DNA of 64,000 nt from Apostichopus japonicus. Lineage: Eukaryota > Echinodermata > Holothuroidea > Aspidochirotida > Stichopodidae. The DNA is taken from positions 25,850,501-25,914,500 of the forward strand of contig NC_092568.1 of the NCBI RefSeq assembly GCF_037975245.1, written 5' to 3'. Shown here one piece after another: positions 36,225-50,400 of this stretch; positions within the stretch are counted from its first letter, which is position 1, and every line of letters starts with the position of its first letter. The translations under genes and the position numbers were made by a program. Below the pieces are notes generated by a model. The model worked only from the letters and a program-made list of their open reading frames with translations, ran no database searches and had not been told where the DNA came from.

Positions 36225-39200
36225 ATGTCAGACCAATGTGTTCCAAGTTCTGAAGCACCAGAAAAAGAGAGCACTGGGCTAAAGAGATGTACAAGTTTAA
36301 GGAAGAGGGGGAAACACTATCATGGAAACAGTGAAAGTGGCAGCAGGAATTTAAATCAAATTAATACCAGAAAAAGAAGATATTACGGGGAACCTGCAAG
36401 GACTGGTTATGGGACAATCCTAGATGTCAAAGTGGCACATAGAAAAGCTAAAAGGAGATCAATAGTCAAAGATAAAAAGAGGGAAATTCACAGACAAAAT
36501 GAAAGGTATGCAAATTCATAATAGATATGCAATCATCAAATATTTCGCATGAAGTTTTTCACGATTTTCTGGATAGCAAAATTGCTGCTTTGTGAGATCT
36601 TGCTCACTTTAAATTCTTGCCTAAGTTGTTAACATTGTAACATTGCATCACAATGGTACAACCCATGTATGCAACAACCATTTTCATGAAGCTCTTAAAG
36701 GTACAATTCCCAACAGAAAATTTAATATAAAGTTTTGTGGTTTCTTTCTCAAGTCACATGTAGTACTTAATTCTGTCTTCCCATCTTGGTGGGGGTTTTA
36801 GTCATGTAGACTAACGTAATAGATTATTGTTCGGAGTATGCTTAAAATCTTTGAAATGTTGAATGCCTGTTGGTACTGACAGTGGAGAATTCAATAATTC
36901 ATCTTCAAATATGTTGGGTAAATATAAGTGGAGGATATTTCTATATAAATACTTATACTTTGCAAGGAAAGAATTACAAGAGTGTAACATATTAAAAGTG
37001 AGTGTTAAACAATCAAAACAATAGAAAGATTTATAACGCCACCTTGAAATGTTTTCTTTGTGTAGACACCGTCACCATAGTGTCAACTTGGCTATACAAG
37101 AGCTCTCTCAACTAGTACCTTGTCTTGAACCAAGACGAAATAATACCAAGGTAAGAGTCGTTTTGCAAACATTTTACCTTCTGACAGTAATCATCTTAAT
37201 TAGATGAACTAGCAATTTAATCAACAAAAAGATTACTGTGTAGTATGCTGTAAGCCTGGTTGAGCATATGCACAGACCAATTGAGTGGTCTAGAGCCCAG
37301 GTAATCAAAGTTGGGGCCATCAAACATGTTGGGTCACCAAACATTGGAAGATAAGGAAATTTTGATATTTTTTGGGGGGAAAGTGTAAAAATGTTGACAT
37401 AAATTATGTTAATAAGTTGCAAACTTTACACCATTTGCAACCAAGTGCACTGACTCATATCAAAATGTCTCAAACACCTGTTCCTCCCATACCACAATAT
37501 GATGGTCACCAAGATGTTGAAGTTGCAAATTGGGGTCACCAAGCAAAAAAGTTTGAAATACCAGGAGTCTAGAGCAATCTTCAGATAATATATAGTGGTG
37601 GCATGTAAAGATTTCTTCCTAACAACACCATGAGTAATGAGAACTCAGCAAAATAAGATCCTGGGAAGGTCCACTTCTTCACAGAACAGAGAGTTCCAAA
37701 TGTGGTTGAGCCCAACTGAGAGAATAATGTATTGCAATTATGAGATTGTGTGATACACCTTCATACAAGCATATCAAAGCAGCTCTGCTTGAATAGGAAT
37801 TTTATTTGATAACTATTCAAATAGTATCATGAAATTAAAATAGGATGAAACAAACAGGCATTAGTTCCCACCAAATCAGTGTAATCTTGTCAGAAATTAG
37901 TACAAAATGGACAAAATCCAAAGCAGCTAGTAGACACAGAGTGATGTCTTCAAGGCGGTTGCGGGGATAATATAAAACATTTTCTCAAATCAGATAACAT
38001 CTCTACCAATATTCTCCTGCGCAAAGGGTCTTGATAAGTTCTCCTTATAGAGGAAGTTCTATGATACAGTACTGTATATATTTAAGAAGGTTCCTTCCAG
38101 ATAAGTTTTGCCATCATTGCTTTAAGTTTTATATTCTTTGTTACATTTTCCAGCAAAACATCGTTCAAAGGACGGGGGAGTATATGGAATACCTGAATAA
38201 CAAAGTGACTGCTATGTGCGATCAGCTTCGTTGTACTAAGAGTCTGTGTCATGACTCGCTAGCAATGAGTCAGATTCTCTCAGCAGTGGTTGGTAAGTCA
38301 CCCTCAGTACAGAGTTGTTTGTGTCTGTTGCTTTATTTTATGTTTTATTTAGACAGATTGGAAGTGCAAGGTGGGGAGGTCTGGGTTGCTTGGCTCCTTT
38401 TTCAGGATAGCTTTGGAAGTTTCAGAAATGAAAGGTTTTTCTCACAACACCGACCGACAACCCTTTACTCTCAGCCTAACTTGGGGATAGCAGCTACTAT
38501 TTTCAAGCTATAGTTAATCAATTGTAACAGAATTGTGAAAACTCGGTAGGCTTCTCCGTGTATCGAGATATGGGCTTATTTGTATGTATAGATGAAAACG
38601 TTAATTCACAGTTTTGACGAGAAGGAATCCTACTTAGCATTGGTACAATCCATGCACAAAAGCTTTTGGTGTGCCAATCATCAGTTATGATTCTGATAGA
38701 AAGTAGACAATATGATTTCATGCAATAGTAATAGCATCCAACCGGGAAGCTTAAGTGTTAAGTTTTAACATATATACATCGTTTATGTATTTATCTGTAC
38801 AAGAAAGAATTCTTCAACCAAGCTTGTACCATTTTGTTAGGTGTACTTTCCCAATAAAATGTTGACATAAATGTACAAGACATAAACAGACACAGCTAAA
38901 CTAGATTATCTATTCTTCCATTTTGTTACTTGACAGATGGTCAAGAAGAAAAATTTCCTGCTGATAATCCAATACATTTAAGTAATTTGGAAACTCTTTT
39001 GGATAATATGCACATTGAGAACAGAACATACAAAATAAGAAACCAGGCCGAACAAGACGATTGCTTAAACTCTGAGGAAGAGGGCCTTGGTGATCAGAAA
39101 GAGGTGAAAAAGTCATTTAGAGTCCAAAGTAAAGGAAGCAGGAAGAAAAGTGATTCCGACTTCCCAAGAGGACAACCTTTTGTTGCGTCTCCTTCCTTTC

Positions 39201-41307
39201 ATGAGAGCCGATCTTTCACCTCCCCTTCAGTCAGTGGAAGTACTTCCCTCCGTAGCCAAGAGGTGGTTACTCCTGGTTACCTTGGCGATGGGGAAGAGTC
39301 AGCCAGTCCTGTCGGAACAGCATCTTGCACGAAGTCGCTGTCCTTATCCAACTCGTCCGACGACATCTCGGACGATGGTTCAATGGATGACGCTGCGATC
39401 AGTTCCGCAGCAACAATCGTAGTCCCAAGGGGTAATTTGATGAGCCCTCAGAAATACCCTTCGAGCACAAAGCTTGAAACCTCAAAGAAACTTTTATTGC
39501 TAACGGACAAATCAGTCAGTAAAGAGATTCAACAACAAAGGGTTCATTATTTGGTTGATGCAGAGCAGTTTGCCTCCATCAGGAAATGTCAGGTTGCAGA
39601 TGGTGGGTCGTCCTCTGCAGCAGACAATGTGACTACGACAGCAGGCTTCCCACAACTCTTTCTTATACCCACAACAATCACAAAACTATTGCAGATTGTT
39701 CCTGCCCAAAGCAGTGCTCAGAATATCAAAGTCACAACAGAATCTCCGGAGAAAGGAACGAGACTCGTCGAGAGGAGTCCTCGTGGTAAAGAAAATCGAC
39801 CAGAATCAACGACAGATCAGGATGGAAAGCATGAGGATGGGATGGATCAAACTAGTATGTCATCAAGTCCAGTTAAAGCCAGCTGTGATGGTCAGCCACT
39901 GAATATGAAGGTCTGGACAGATGCACCTGGTGATGATCAACACATTGAAACTGATGGCTACAATTTATTTTCCAAAATCAACTACCCTCATTTTCATCAG
40001 TAAGTGCCTTTCAATACTATAATCGTAATTAGTTATGGACACAATCTCATCCCCACAGATGATGTGATTGGATGTTTTATCAGTCTCTACTCAAATAGTG
40101 AATGCACAAGCTACCAATAGCATTCATTTGCATGGCCAATGAAAGTCTTCAAAAGTAAGGTATTTTTTCCTGGATATTCTGATTGGGCATGTTATTACCA
40201 GCCATCAGTATAGAAAATTATATTGCTCAGTCATCACAGCTTGAATTTGTTTAAGCATTGCAGTAAAAAGAATGTTCATTGAAGTTTCAGCATATTGGTG
40301 ACCATTTATTCAAATTTCTCACAAAATAGTGATGATCTTTTACTCTGACTTTGGGCTTTTTGTTACCAGTAACTAGTGTAGATTTCCATGCTGTAGCAAT
40401 GAAAATATAGGCAGTCTAAGTCTCTGAGTCAAAAGGGGGCTGGATTTAAGAATATGTGGAAACCTAACTGTCCAATTGCAAATTGCAGTTGTCAGGTACA
40501 GAAGTCCCAGAGGTTAACTTATCAGTAAGATGAAGAAAGACTATTAAGAACATAAACATTTCTAACCAATGTTTCAACTACTGAGGGATGGACACTATAT
40601 TGTGGGTTATTGGGTGTGGATGAGATGTCCTTACATCATGTAACACTAACACATGATCAAATAGCTGTATGTTTTCTATTCAAAATTTACAGAGCTTGGC
40701 CTCACCTTGATGGATCTGATGTGACAAATCTAGTGAGTCAAGCTTGGAAAGACTTACCAGAAGAAATAAGAAATGTTTACAGGTTAGTTTAAGGCATCAT
40801 GATTTAACTCTGATGTACTTCTTAATTATCCTTCACTCATGACTGTTGCATGATTTTATCTCTCTGCTGAAAATTAATTTACCAGCTGCATGATACTAGA
40901 ATGTTCTTCTTTATTAATTAAGTTAGGGAACGTAAAATTGCTTTTAGAACAACAAGCCCCAGATATTTGTAGACTCACTTCAAAAGTATTTAATTTACAT
41001 ATCCCCACTGGTAGTTGAGCTGATCTAGTTTAAATGTGCAGGTATTTTAGTGTATAAATACCAACAGCATTAAATCCATAAAGAATGCTGGAAAATTCAT
41101 GGAACTTGCAGATTGTGTACTTAGCTTGGTTGTTTGCAAGTATTACAAAATCAGATAAATTGATGTACCATTTCTTAAATCGCTTTAATGTTATCTTATA
41201 TTTAAGAATTTTATGGCTGATATTGTTTTTTTCTTTGTAGTGAGAAAGCCAGTGATTGGCTTCCAGATGAGCAGCAGAAACAGGCCAAACATACTTCAAA
41301 ACAATGA
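36225..41307 (+). CDS. MEIOSIN: bHLH plus HMG-box protein, MEIOSIN/BHMG1-like
   Basis: Six coding exons: 36225-36505, 37066-37150, 38154-38292, 38937-39999, 40693-40782, 41241-41307; phases agree, 574 residues. The bHLH spans exons 1-3: basic part KKREIHRQNERHRHHS (about 85-98, keeping the His/Glu/Arg pattern for E-box contact), helix 1 VNLAIQELSQLVP, a loop with PRRNNTK, and helix 2 IVQRTGEYMEYLNNKV. Exon 4 encodes about 350 residues of Ser-rich, charged, apparently disordered sequence. An HMG box is split over the ends of exons 4-6: DGYNLFSKINYPHF (from residue 508), then VSQAWKDLPEEIRNVY and SEKASDWL. A bHLH with a C-terminal HMG box is the arrangement of vertebrate MEIOSIN, the STRA8 partner that activates meiotic genes. 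The N-terminus is rich in Lys/Arg. The architecture is clear; orthology is inference. Another bHLH class that gained an HMG box is the alternative. Confidence 0.8.
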
Positions 41308-44300
41308 AATAACAAGCCCATGGTGAAATATGTCCTTCAAAGTCATCCAGATAGCAACAATTATGTAGTATTGTGATATTTGTCACTATTATTGATAATG
41401 TCATTGCAAGTTGATCGATCAGCTTAATGTTTTAAGATGGGACCACTTCCTGCTGTATTATTAGTAGGCCTACTCACAGCTAGTGCAGTCCATGCTACAT
41501 ATTTCCAGGCCTGACAAGAAGGGGGATCAGGGTGGCTACACCCCTGGCCCTCGCAGCAGTTAGGAGGCCTGGGAAAATATGGAGGGGTCCCTGGAATAAA
41601 CGGGAAAAAGAATAGTGTATTCTCATTTTCATAATATACGTAAGGACAAAATAAAAGGTCTGTCCATGCAATTGTTCCAGAGCTTGTCGTGGCTCTTGGG
41701 CTTGTCTCTTCAATGAAATAGACAACTAAGGTTAGTTTATTGGTTCCATGATGAAGGGTTTTTCGTAATTTCTTTTCACTGTGTCCTGCTGACAGTGGGG
41801 TGTAGCCACACAGTATGGCTGCTAACATAAGGCTGTTATGTCTGCTTGCGTGAATGACAATTCTCCCATATGTTTATTAAGGTGCTAACAGAAAATATTT
41901 GACCCTGCTTGTATTCTGAAATCTTCAATTTCCTGAGATATTAATGTAAATGCCGTTGATTTATGTATAAGAGGAAAAAAGATAGTAAGGAGCAGACTTG
42001 AATATTGGACTGGACTAGAGATTGTGGAACATAAGTTAGTTAATTTCTTTCCAGGTTAGGTTTCTTGACACTCTCTGTTTCAAACCACCTCTAAAAAGAT
42101 GAAAGCGTTCATATGTTTCAAAGATGGAGTTTGTGACTCCAATATGCAGAGGGCACAAGGTCAGAATGGGCCTTTGGGCAAAAAGTCACCCAGTGAGAAG
42201 GCATATATGAATTTAGAGTAAATAGTTGGCATGCCTACAGTAAAACGTGACACAATTATTTGTGAGATTAGAAACAATAACCCCTCATGATAGATTTTCA
42301 GTTGTATATATATTGTCATTATATATTGTCTGATATTAACTTGCCAAAAAGGTAAATTGTTGGATGATTCCAAATACATACTTCCATACTGCTAATGTTG
42401 GCACTCTGTCTGGGATATACTCAACTGAATGTATTAGAAGCTGATGTTGTTCAAAGTTTCCATTTACAGTGTTTGCTACATTAACTGCATTTGTCCCAAG
42501 TTTTGAAGTCATGAATTGATCATGAAGTTTGATAATCTTGAAAGATTGCATCATGCAGTAACCACATGGCATGCTAATGTGTTTAAACAGGCAACGTTTG
42601 AAGGTATGAAGTGCCCTCCATTCAGTGAAAGAATCACTTCACCTTCAGATTACTTTCAGCATAGGAAAAGAAGTAGAGGTGAAAAAAAATTCTAAAAAAG
42701 GTATTGCACAATATTGAATAATAGACAACTGACATCCAATTGAATAATCATCATATGAGGCAAAGTAAATTCATTATGTTTCATATTTTATTTGTACAAA
42801 TTTGCAGATATTCATATTGCAGAATTATAGATGATGATCATATATTGTAAATAGTGTTCTTAGGTTTGAGACATGGCATGACATGTCGAGAACATTACTT
42901 AACATTAAATGTTTGTGTGCAGTATAAATTGTCTAGGTGAAAAATCATATCTCAATTAATATGACAATGACATCAATTGATTATTTTATCCTAGAAAATT
43001 CTTTTTCAAGTTATGAAAAAAGAAGTGAACAGTATACTAGTTTGGCTTTTGTCAGAATCACAACAAAAACTAACTGGTTGGCAATCATTCCTATTTTTAA
43101 ATTTCCACACAGCATAATAAATACTGAAGATTATTTGAATATCTCCATCGTCAGAAATTTTGCAATATTTCTGTTATTTCATATTTTCAATTGTTTCATT
43201 GAGTTTAATCCGTCATTGGGGATTTAATTTGTCACATTTGTAAAATAATTCTTGGACATTGTGATGAAATAAAAATGGGACAAACAGAAATTCTTGTACA
43301 TCTTCTTTCTGAAAGTAGTAATTACCTTCACAGGCAACTTGCTTTATGATTTTACTTTGTAATTCATGATACTTAGTTAATTATAAAGTTATATACCAGT
43401 TAGTTATACACATCTGTACTTTGCGCAAGAGCAAATAAACTTCATCGACTTCAGATGAATGCATAGCAGATTTGCACTTCTTTCTACTCTGTAAGATTTT
43501 AGTAACTTCTACACAGGGCTAGTACTGACAGTACAAGCATACCATAGACATGTCTACTCTGAGCGGAGTTAACTAACTTCACCGACTGCATTTCTTTCTA
43601 CTCGGTAAGATTTTAATAACTTCTACTGCTAGTACTGCAAATATAAGCATTACATGTCTCCCTATTAGAAAGATTTTAGCAACTTCATCCACCGAAGGTG
43701 AAAGCATAGTAGAAATGTACAGCCAGCCCTCTACTGATTCAAGTAGTTTCTACACACACCTCAATACTGCAGATGCAAGTGCATAACATGCATCCCTCTT
43801 TCACTATTGATACTGATTCTAACTGCCAATTCAGGGTTATCAGACTTAACACTGTTGCCCAATGCCTCATTGTTAAATGTCTTATACGGTTACTGTACCA
43901 TAGCAGGATTTCTTCATTTTAAGTTACCTGTTATAATATTTATATCATTTACTAATGTCAGCAAACTGCCAACTAAATTATTTTGCCTGGTATCACTACT
44001 TCCTTCAAGTGTAATAAGTAATCGTGTAAAGCTTGAGTGCAGTGAAAAGATTTTTTTCTGAATAGTATCGATACTACTTGTCTTGCATGCAGGTATATTA
44101 CACTCCTGGACCTTGGCAGTTACAGCATGGATTGCTATAAACAGTTATTTCCATTGAATGGCTGCATGGATAGATTACATACAAATACAAAATTAAACAA
44201 CACATGTTTCCCATATTGAGTAGCTTTCTATACTTGATTTGCAACACACAATGCAGTCAATTACACATTGCCCATGATAACAATATATCATGACATTCCA

Positions 44301-44430
44301 TGAAGCAACCAGTATATAATACCTGTTAGTAGTTATACTTTCCTCAGATGCTCTGCCAATGAAGTGACATATCTGGAATGTCCAAAGACTTCCATCTTAA
44401 CAAGAATTCCGAAGGCAATCCTGCCTTGTT
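41308..44430. other. Convergent 3' spacer between the bHLH-HMG gene and B3GALNT2
   Basis: Both flanking genes end here. An AATAAA at 41595-41600 could serve the plus-strand gene; I found no obvious hexamer for the minus-strand gene. A degenerate tandem repeat lies at 43430-43790. The rest is AT-rich without recognised coding sequence. Confidence 0.5.
43430..43790 (+). repeat. Degenerate tandem repeat, period about 110 bp
   Basis: TTTCTACTCTGTAAGATTTT near 43481 recurs as TTTCTACTCGGTAAGATTTT near 43590, with weaker copies after it. Each is followed by AACTTCTAC and a GCTAGTACTG...CAAGCAT block. Confidence 0.5.
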
Positions 44431-47400
44431 TCACTTTATCTGTGATTGGGCAGAGCATTCACATGGATTACCACATTCATTCCAATTGATCCAGAGTTGT
44501 TTGATTTCATCCACTGAGTGTTCTGCTGAAGCAAGCATATTCTGATCACACTTTTCATCACAAATCCACATCTTATCATCCAGATAGTTGGGTAAAATAG
44601 CAGATAACCATATTGCCATGGAAACATCTTCTCCCTGGTACTGATGTAGCACTCTGAAAGAAATAAAAGTCTCCATATATATTCTTTGTTTGTAGGTTGA
44701 CTCTTCTTGTAAGGTAGCTTAAAAGGGACACGGGGGCAAAAAAATAAATACAATATTAATGAGTTGGGCGGGGCTTAACGTAGAATTTGGTTCATACTGG
44801 TATGGTGATGTTGGTATGTAATAAGTACATTTTCATGACGTCTCCAACTTTATGTCATTAGTATTCATCAAATTGCAAGAAATGGCTTTTAAGCAAAAGA
44901 TAAGAACCAAATGTTCCATGGTTCTAATCCTTTACATATTAGGTTTGTCACACTACATTCATACAATCAACCTTGTTGTTTTTTTGTGTGCATATCATGA
45001 ATATTAATCAGTAAACATCTCTGAAATAATATGTCTAATTAGCTTTATACATGTACTTGGATAATACTATATAAGTATATAGATACATGCTTTTGTGATC
45101 ATAAAATTTGACCTCATTAACAATCATGCATGTATCTGTTTTATGCTATGTCACTAAATACACTTGACAACATGATGACTGATTCCTGGTACCTTCCTTT
45201 ATATGTTGCCACAGTAGATAATACTCTTCATTTTGTTGTGCATAAGTTCATATATATTAACATGTATGGCTTACCACACTATGAATATATATGTTTAGCA
45301 TCGGAACCACTAATCATTTTCGTTTTCTGGTTATGTTTCTCCTTATTTTGACTTTTAAAGTCTTAATAATGAGATTAAACATCAAAATTTTGACTTTTAA
45401 AGTCATAATTGTGAGATTACAAGTCAAAATGTTGATATTTTGAGTCACTATTTTTTATTTCCCATGTCCCAATTAAGCCATTGTATCTATGCAACATACT
45501 GCAGCAATTAATACTCTACATTTCGTGAGCAAGTAGCTACATAAAAAATATGGAGAAGGGTAAGGTTTGGGAGAGCCACAGGCCATGAAAAGCATTTAGG
45601 GGTACAGCAATGGTGAAGAAAAGTTCAGTATAACTTTCAGATCTTTCTTTTCAAGTGCAAATTGTAATCAGAGGCTGGAGATGAGGGAAGGATGCCACTG
45701 CAAAGAAACAATGGTATCTGCATGTTCTACAGAATATCTTGTCCAAACCTACAGCCCTGATTCTAAAATGCAAAGTAGGCCAGGCTAGGCACATCTGTTA
45801 TCAACAAGTGGATGGTCTAAGGCTCGAAGCTTTGTGTTGATGTTTCAATTGAAAAGAAGCACAAGACATTTCAACATCTGTTACCATGCTGGTAATGTAA
45901 AACCTATTATAGGCTTTATTCAAGCATAATTTATGATTGCCACATTTTTACATGGCAATCTACGAGTCTGTGTTCCTTCTTGATGAAATTCACCTGTAAT
46001 TTTTGGCTGTCCATTTCACTAAGTCAGCCGATAGCATATTTCCACTGCCACATGCAAATGCAGGGTAAGCTGTGGAAGGATAGTGGTGCTCTGCCCATTT
46101 CCCATGACGTTGTACTGCCCAGTTGTACCTGAAATTACCCCACCAAGCATTCGACTCAGGAAATGTTGTTTTGTTGATAGTCTACGAATAACGGGAAGCA
46201 AAAGGAAAACAGTTTTTCACTTTAACAGTAAACAGGTCACAGTTGCTACTGCAAGGAGAAAACTATAAATAGTACACACAGAATGAAGTTTTCAATTGTG
46301 TGTTGTCATTCACTGACCACAAAACTTGCACATATTACAATGCCATGAAAGAAACATGAAGGAGATTCCAATTGCTCTTATTATTGGAGACTGATAAAAA
46401 CCGAAGTGTCATTACGCAGAACTTGCCTATAAGAAAATCCGTCCTAGATACCTTACTTTTTCCGTAAAAGTAATGAGCCATTGGTCGGGTAGGGCACCCC
46501 AGTGTTTATGGAAAAAGTGGGGCTCTATGGCGGATTTTCTTATAGACAAGATCTGCATAATGTATTCACTGCAGTATCTTGCAAAAAAGAACATTTTGAC
46601 AAAGCAAGCTCAGCTCAGAGCTTCTGAACGTTGTTACTGAAATAAATAAACTATTGACTATCATGTTTATTCTCCAAAACGAACTCTGTTCATTCAGACC
46701 CTTTGAAATTCTTGTAAGATGAAATACATAAAGAAATATACCCCACAAACTTGAAAATAACAAATAATTATGAGCAATTACCTTCAAAATGTGACGAATA
46801 TTCAGGAAGCAATCATCATCTGTCTTGAGGAGATACTTGAAGTCAACATTGTCAGTTAACCTGGAAAATGAACATTTAACATAAAACTTAGAAACTACAG
46901 TCTACGTCTATACATTCGCAACTGCCAGACTGTAATCATGATGGTGAAAGTAAGATAAGAACTAAAACGTCCTTCAAACTACACTTTATATTTAATAATT
47001 CATTGGCATAGATAAATAAACATCAATGATGCACACAGAGAACACATGGAGGTTACACGGATGCCACATCAACATAAATTGGCATTAAAATGAATGACAT
47101 TCAATATGATGGCCTATATTACATCACTAGCTTTATTAATAAATTCCTACTGAGATGTACCATGTTCCCTGGAACGAAATTTCAAACTATAGGATATTAT
47201 TAAACCGTAACAAATTTTAATAGCAGTAATAAATATTTTATAGTCATAATTACCATTTGTGAAATAGTAACACTTTCAGAGGAAGATTTTGGTAGGTATC
47301 AACAGCATCCACTAGGACTATATCTCTGTGTTTTTTATTTTCCTCTTGGAGTCTTTTCTGTACTCTGTCCATCTCAGTTGACCATTCTTGACGTTTCTCA

Positions 47401-50400
47401 TCTGTCTGTTTCACAGTCTCCATTAATTCTTCTGAACCTGTCAACAAAATGTCAAACCTGTAATTGTTGTTTACAAAACATCTGTGTATTTTAATTATTC
47501 ACTCACAGAGAGCATGGATACTTTGAAAATGTTGTGCATAAGAATAAAGATTCCTTCTAAAGCTTGACCTGAGCTGCTGACTACAGTAAATGTCACACAT
47601 TTAGGTCTCAGGTTGTTAGTTAATAAACATGGCATGTAACTACATAGCTACCTCACAAAGAACAGATGATAAAGAAAACCAACATCATCATTACCACTTC
47701 TATTACATCATAACCAATACTCTTACAAGTGACAACAACTCCTACAACATACTGCACACCTATTACGGGCTTGCACCCTTGCCAATAATTTATTTCTCAG
47801 AAGAAAGTTCAGTCTACAATTTCAAAACTATTGTTTGGTGGAAGGTCTGTTAGGATGCTTATTTGTCTCTACGACAAAAGTAGGACTGTTTGTGAAAGAT
47901 CTTCCCTTATTATTGTGTCATCATGTCTGCTAAGGGCTGGCTATGTGAAGCCATTATGTAATGATCTCATCCCACTGTACACCAATACAGTTAACACTCA
48001 CAACATTGACTGTGTATGAATGGAGTTGTTATCCCTGCTTGTAGTCACATGGTGGAAGCTAACTGCACTAATTGCAGTTGGCAATTCTATTAGTTTAACT
48101 GACCTACTTCCAAGTTGCCCCCCCCCTCTGCCCCTCATTACAACCTCCAACCCCCAAAAGCTTGTGCTGGCTAAACCTGGGAAACAGGTGCAAAAATGTA
48201 CTAATCAGAAGCCATTCAAAAAGAAACTCCTTTCTTTTAACCAAAAAAGTTCTAATTTTTTTCTGTTTGTTAAATCTTACCATGAATCAGAAACATGAAA
48301 TTGCCTGCAAACATGTCTGATACATCTTTGCTAATGATAGGTAAATTCGCTGTTTGTGGTTCGTCCCATCTGTACTGTAGTAGAAGTAAAAAAGTATCAT
48401 GAATCAATCAATCTTTTGTCAGTAACTTGTCAGTGTGATGAAAGTACAACATAATTTCTTTTAATAACCCACACAAACAAACTAACAACTTTAAAGCAGT
48501 TGGTTGCATTTCACCGAACTGTTTCATTTCCCACCAGACTTCTCATTGAAAGCTTGTTTTCATATTTAGATATGCATCAGGTTATATGTTGAAGCCATCA
48601 AGGACTTGGTTTACCATAACTTTTAACCAGATAAGTACTCTCTCTCTTTCTTTCATGGCCGGATTTTTAGGTAGTTCTGTAATAAATACACTAAACTGAG
48701 CAAAGAAAGGCAAATTATCAACAGTAACAGTGTTTCCAAGGCATATTGCTTTCTTTTCGTATACTATTTTCATGTTGGTACCCTTCAAAGAGGAGGGGGA
48801 ACCCTCTTACCAGGCCATGACAACTTGGTCTCCTTTCTCCAGATAAAACAACATAACCCTACTTGGCTCTTGTCTGTTCATCTGTGCCTTTTCAAGAGAA
48901 CTGACTTCTGACAATTAAATGTTACTTCAAAGAGTTGAGCCTAAGAATGCATTATTCAATACACCATGCCTATTTCCATAAACTTACATGCATTGAATAT
49001 TCTCTGATGTGTAAAGTAAATTCACTCATTGAATGCAAAATATCAACGACTTAAGTCTATTAATAATACCTGCATGTATGAGATAACATTTCCTCCTGTT
49101 TCCAGAGTGAGTGAACCACCAGGAGTAACTAACCAGCCATAATCCCCTGCAAGAGGTTTGACTACCACAGAACCCTGGAAGTCCTTTAACAATGAAAGCA
49201 AGAAAGGACATAACTCTAAAAATAAAACTATCAGAGAAAGAACCCCACCTCACTCACTTCTCCATTCTCCTCCCCCCCCCCCCCTCCCCATCTTCCATGT
49301 CTAAAGAAAGACAGCACTATATTGTTCTTATCTGTTACACAGGGAAAAGATGGTATGAATGAAAAGAAAGAAACATTAGTACATTTCAACTAACACATCA
49401 CACAACACCTAGTTGGAAACCACATTTATGTTTCATGCTTCTCCTTCTTATACCCTAACCCTCAACCATGTAATGTTTTTTAACAAATTACATCAATTAC
49501 AGACAAATTTACTATACTGGTAGATGGCTATAAACACACAGAATAAAAGCCTCACAAAAACAACTTTGGTAATCAGACAAAACTGCTATTTGGAAAAGAG
49601 CAAAAGAAGAATTGTTTCAAATATCCCAGCTTGTCTTTCAGTTATTCATTGACTCACATAAAACTGCTATTTAATCAGATCGTCAAAGATGCACTAATCT
49701 ACTCAATAGGAAGAATTTAGATGACTGTACATAGCAATCTGCAACACTTTGCTACCAGCAAAGAGGATGCATATCCAGGTATTGCAGCTATGTTGTAATC
49801 TTTAATTGAGGTCTCTTTAAAAAAATTGCGCACTTTTCCAGCCCTTTATAATAGGTCAAAATTATATCATCCTGCTTTTTAGCCTTTTACCTTCTACAGA
49901 GTGGGTATGCAGCTTTCGTTTGTACTCAAACCAAATCATTGACGATATTATTAAACATGAATACATTGCTAATTCACTGTTACACATACCTTTGGCAAGA
50001 TGAAACTTTCAACTGGTTTGAAAAGATAATCACCGAGACTGACTCCTGGACTACTCGAAGAAAACATAACCTGAACAACAGTTTCCTGACAAGAGAACAA
50101 AATAAATAACCTAGATATATAGAGTTAGATAAACCAGTATGTGCAAAGTTGACAATCAATTAAATATTCCATTTTACCTTTATTTACATGCACAAACCAA
50201 TGAATATCTTTATGGACTACAGTATATCATCTCTTTCAGTGCTGCCAGATGTCCTACACCACATTATGATCAGGAACATTTTTCTGCTTGTTTTACCCCT
50301 CCCCTCACATTTCCTTTTTATTCGGGGGGGGGGGGGGGGAGGGGAATTAGCAAGCCCAACTTTGAGCCCCAAACATGTTCATATTTTTCTTTTGTAATCA

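Noticed and set aside
38031-38513. 160-codon plus frame
   Set aside because: Only 38154-38292 is exon (bHLH helix 2 region); the rest is intron read-through on both sides.
41424-41828. 134-codon and overlapping 76-codon reverse frames
   Set aside because: No recognisable motif; both overlap in different frames, which is typical of locally GC-richer noncoding or repeat DNA.
44436-44753. 105-codon reverse frame overlapping the last B3GALNT2 exon
   Set aside because: It is a different frame of the same exon; the other frame matches the family and the splice phase.
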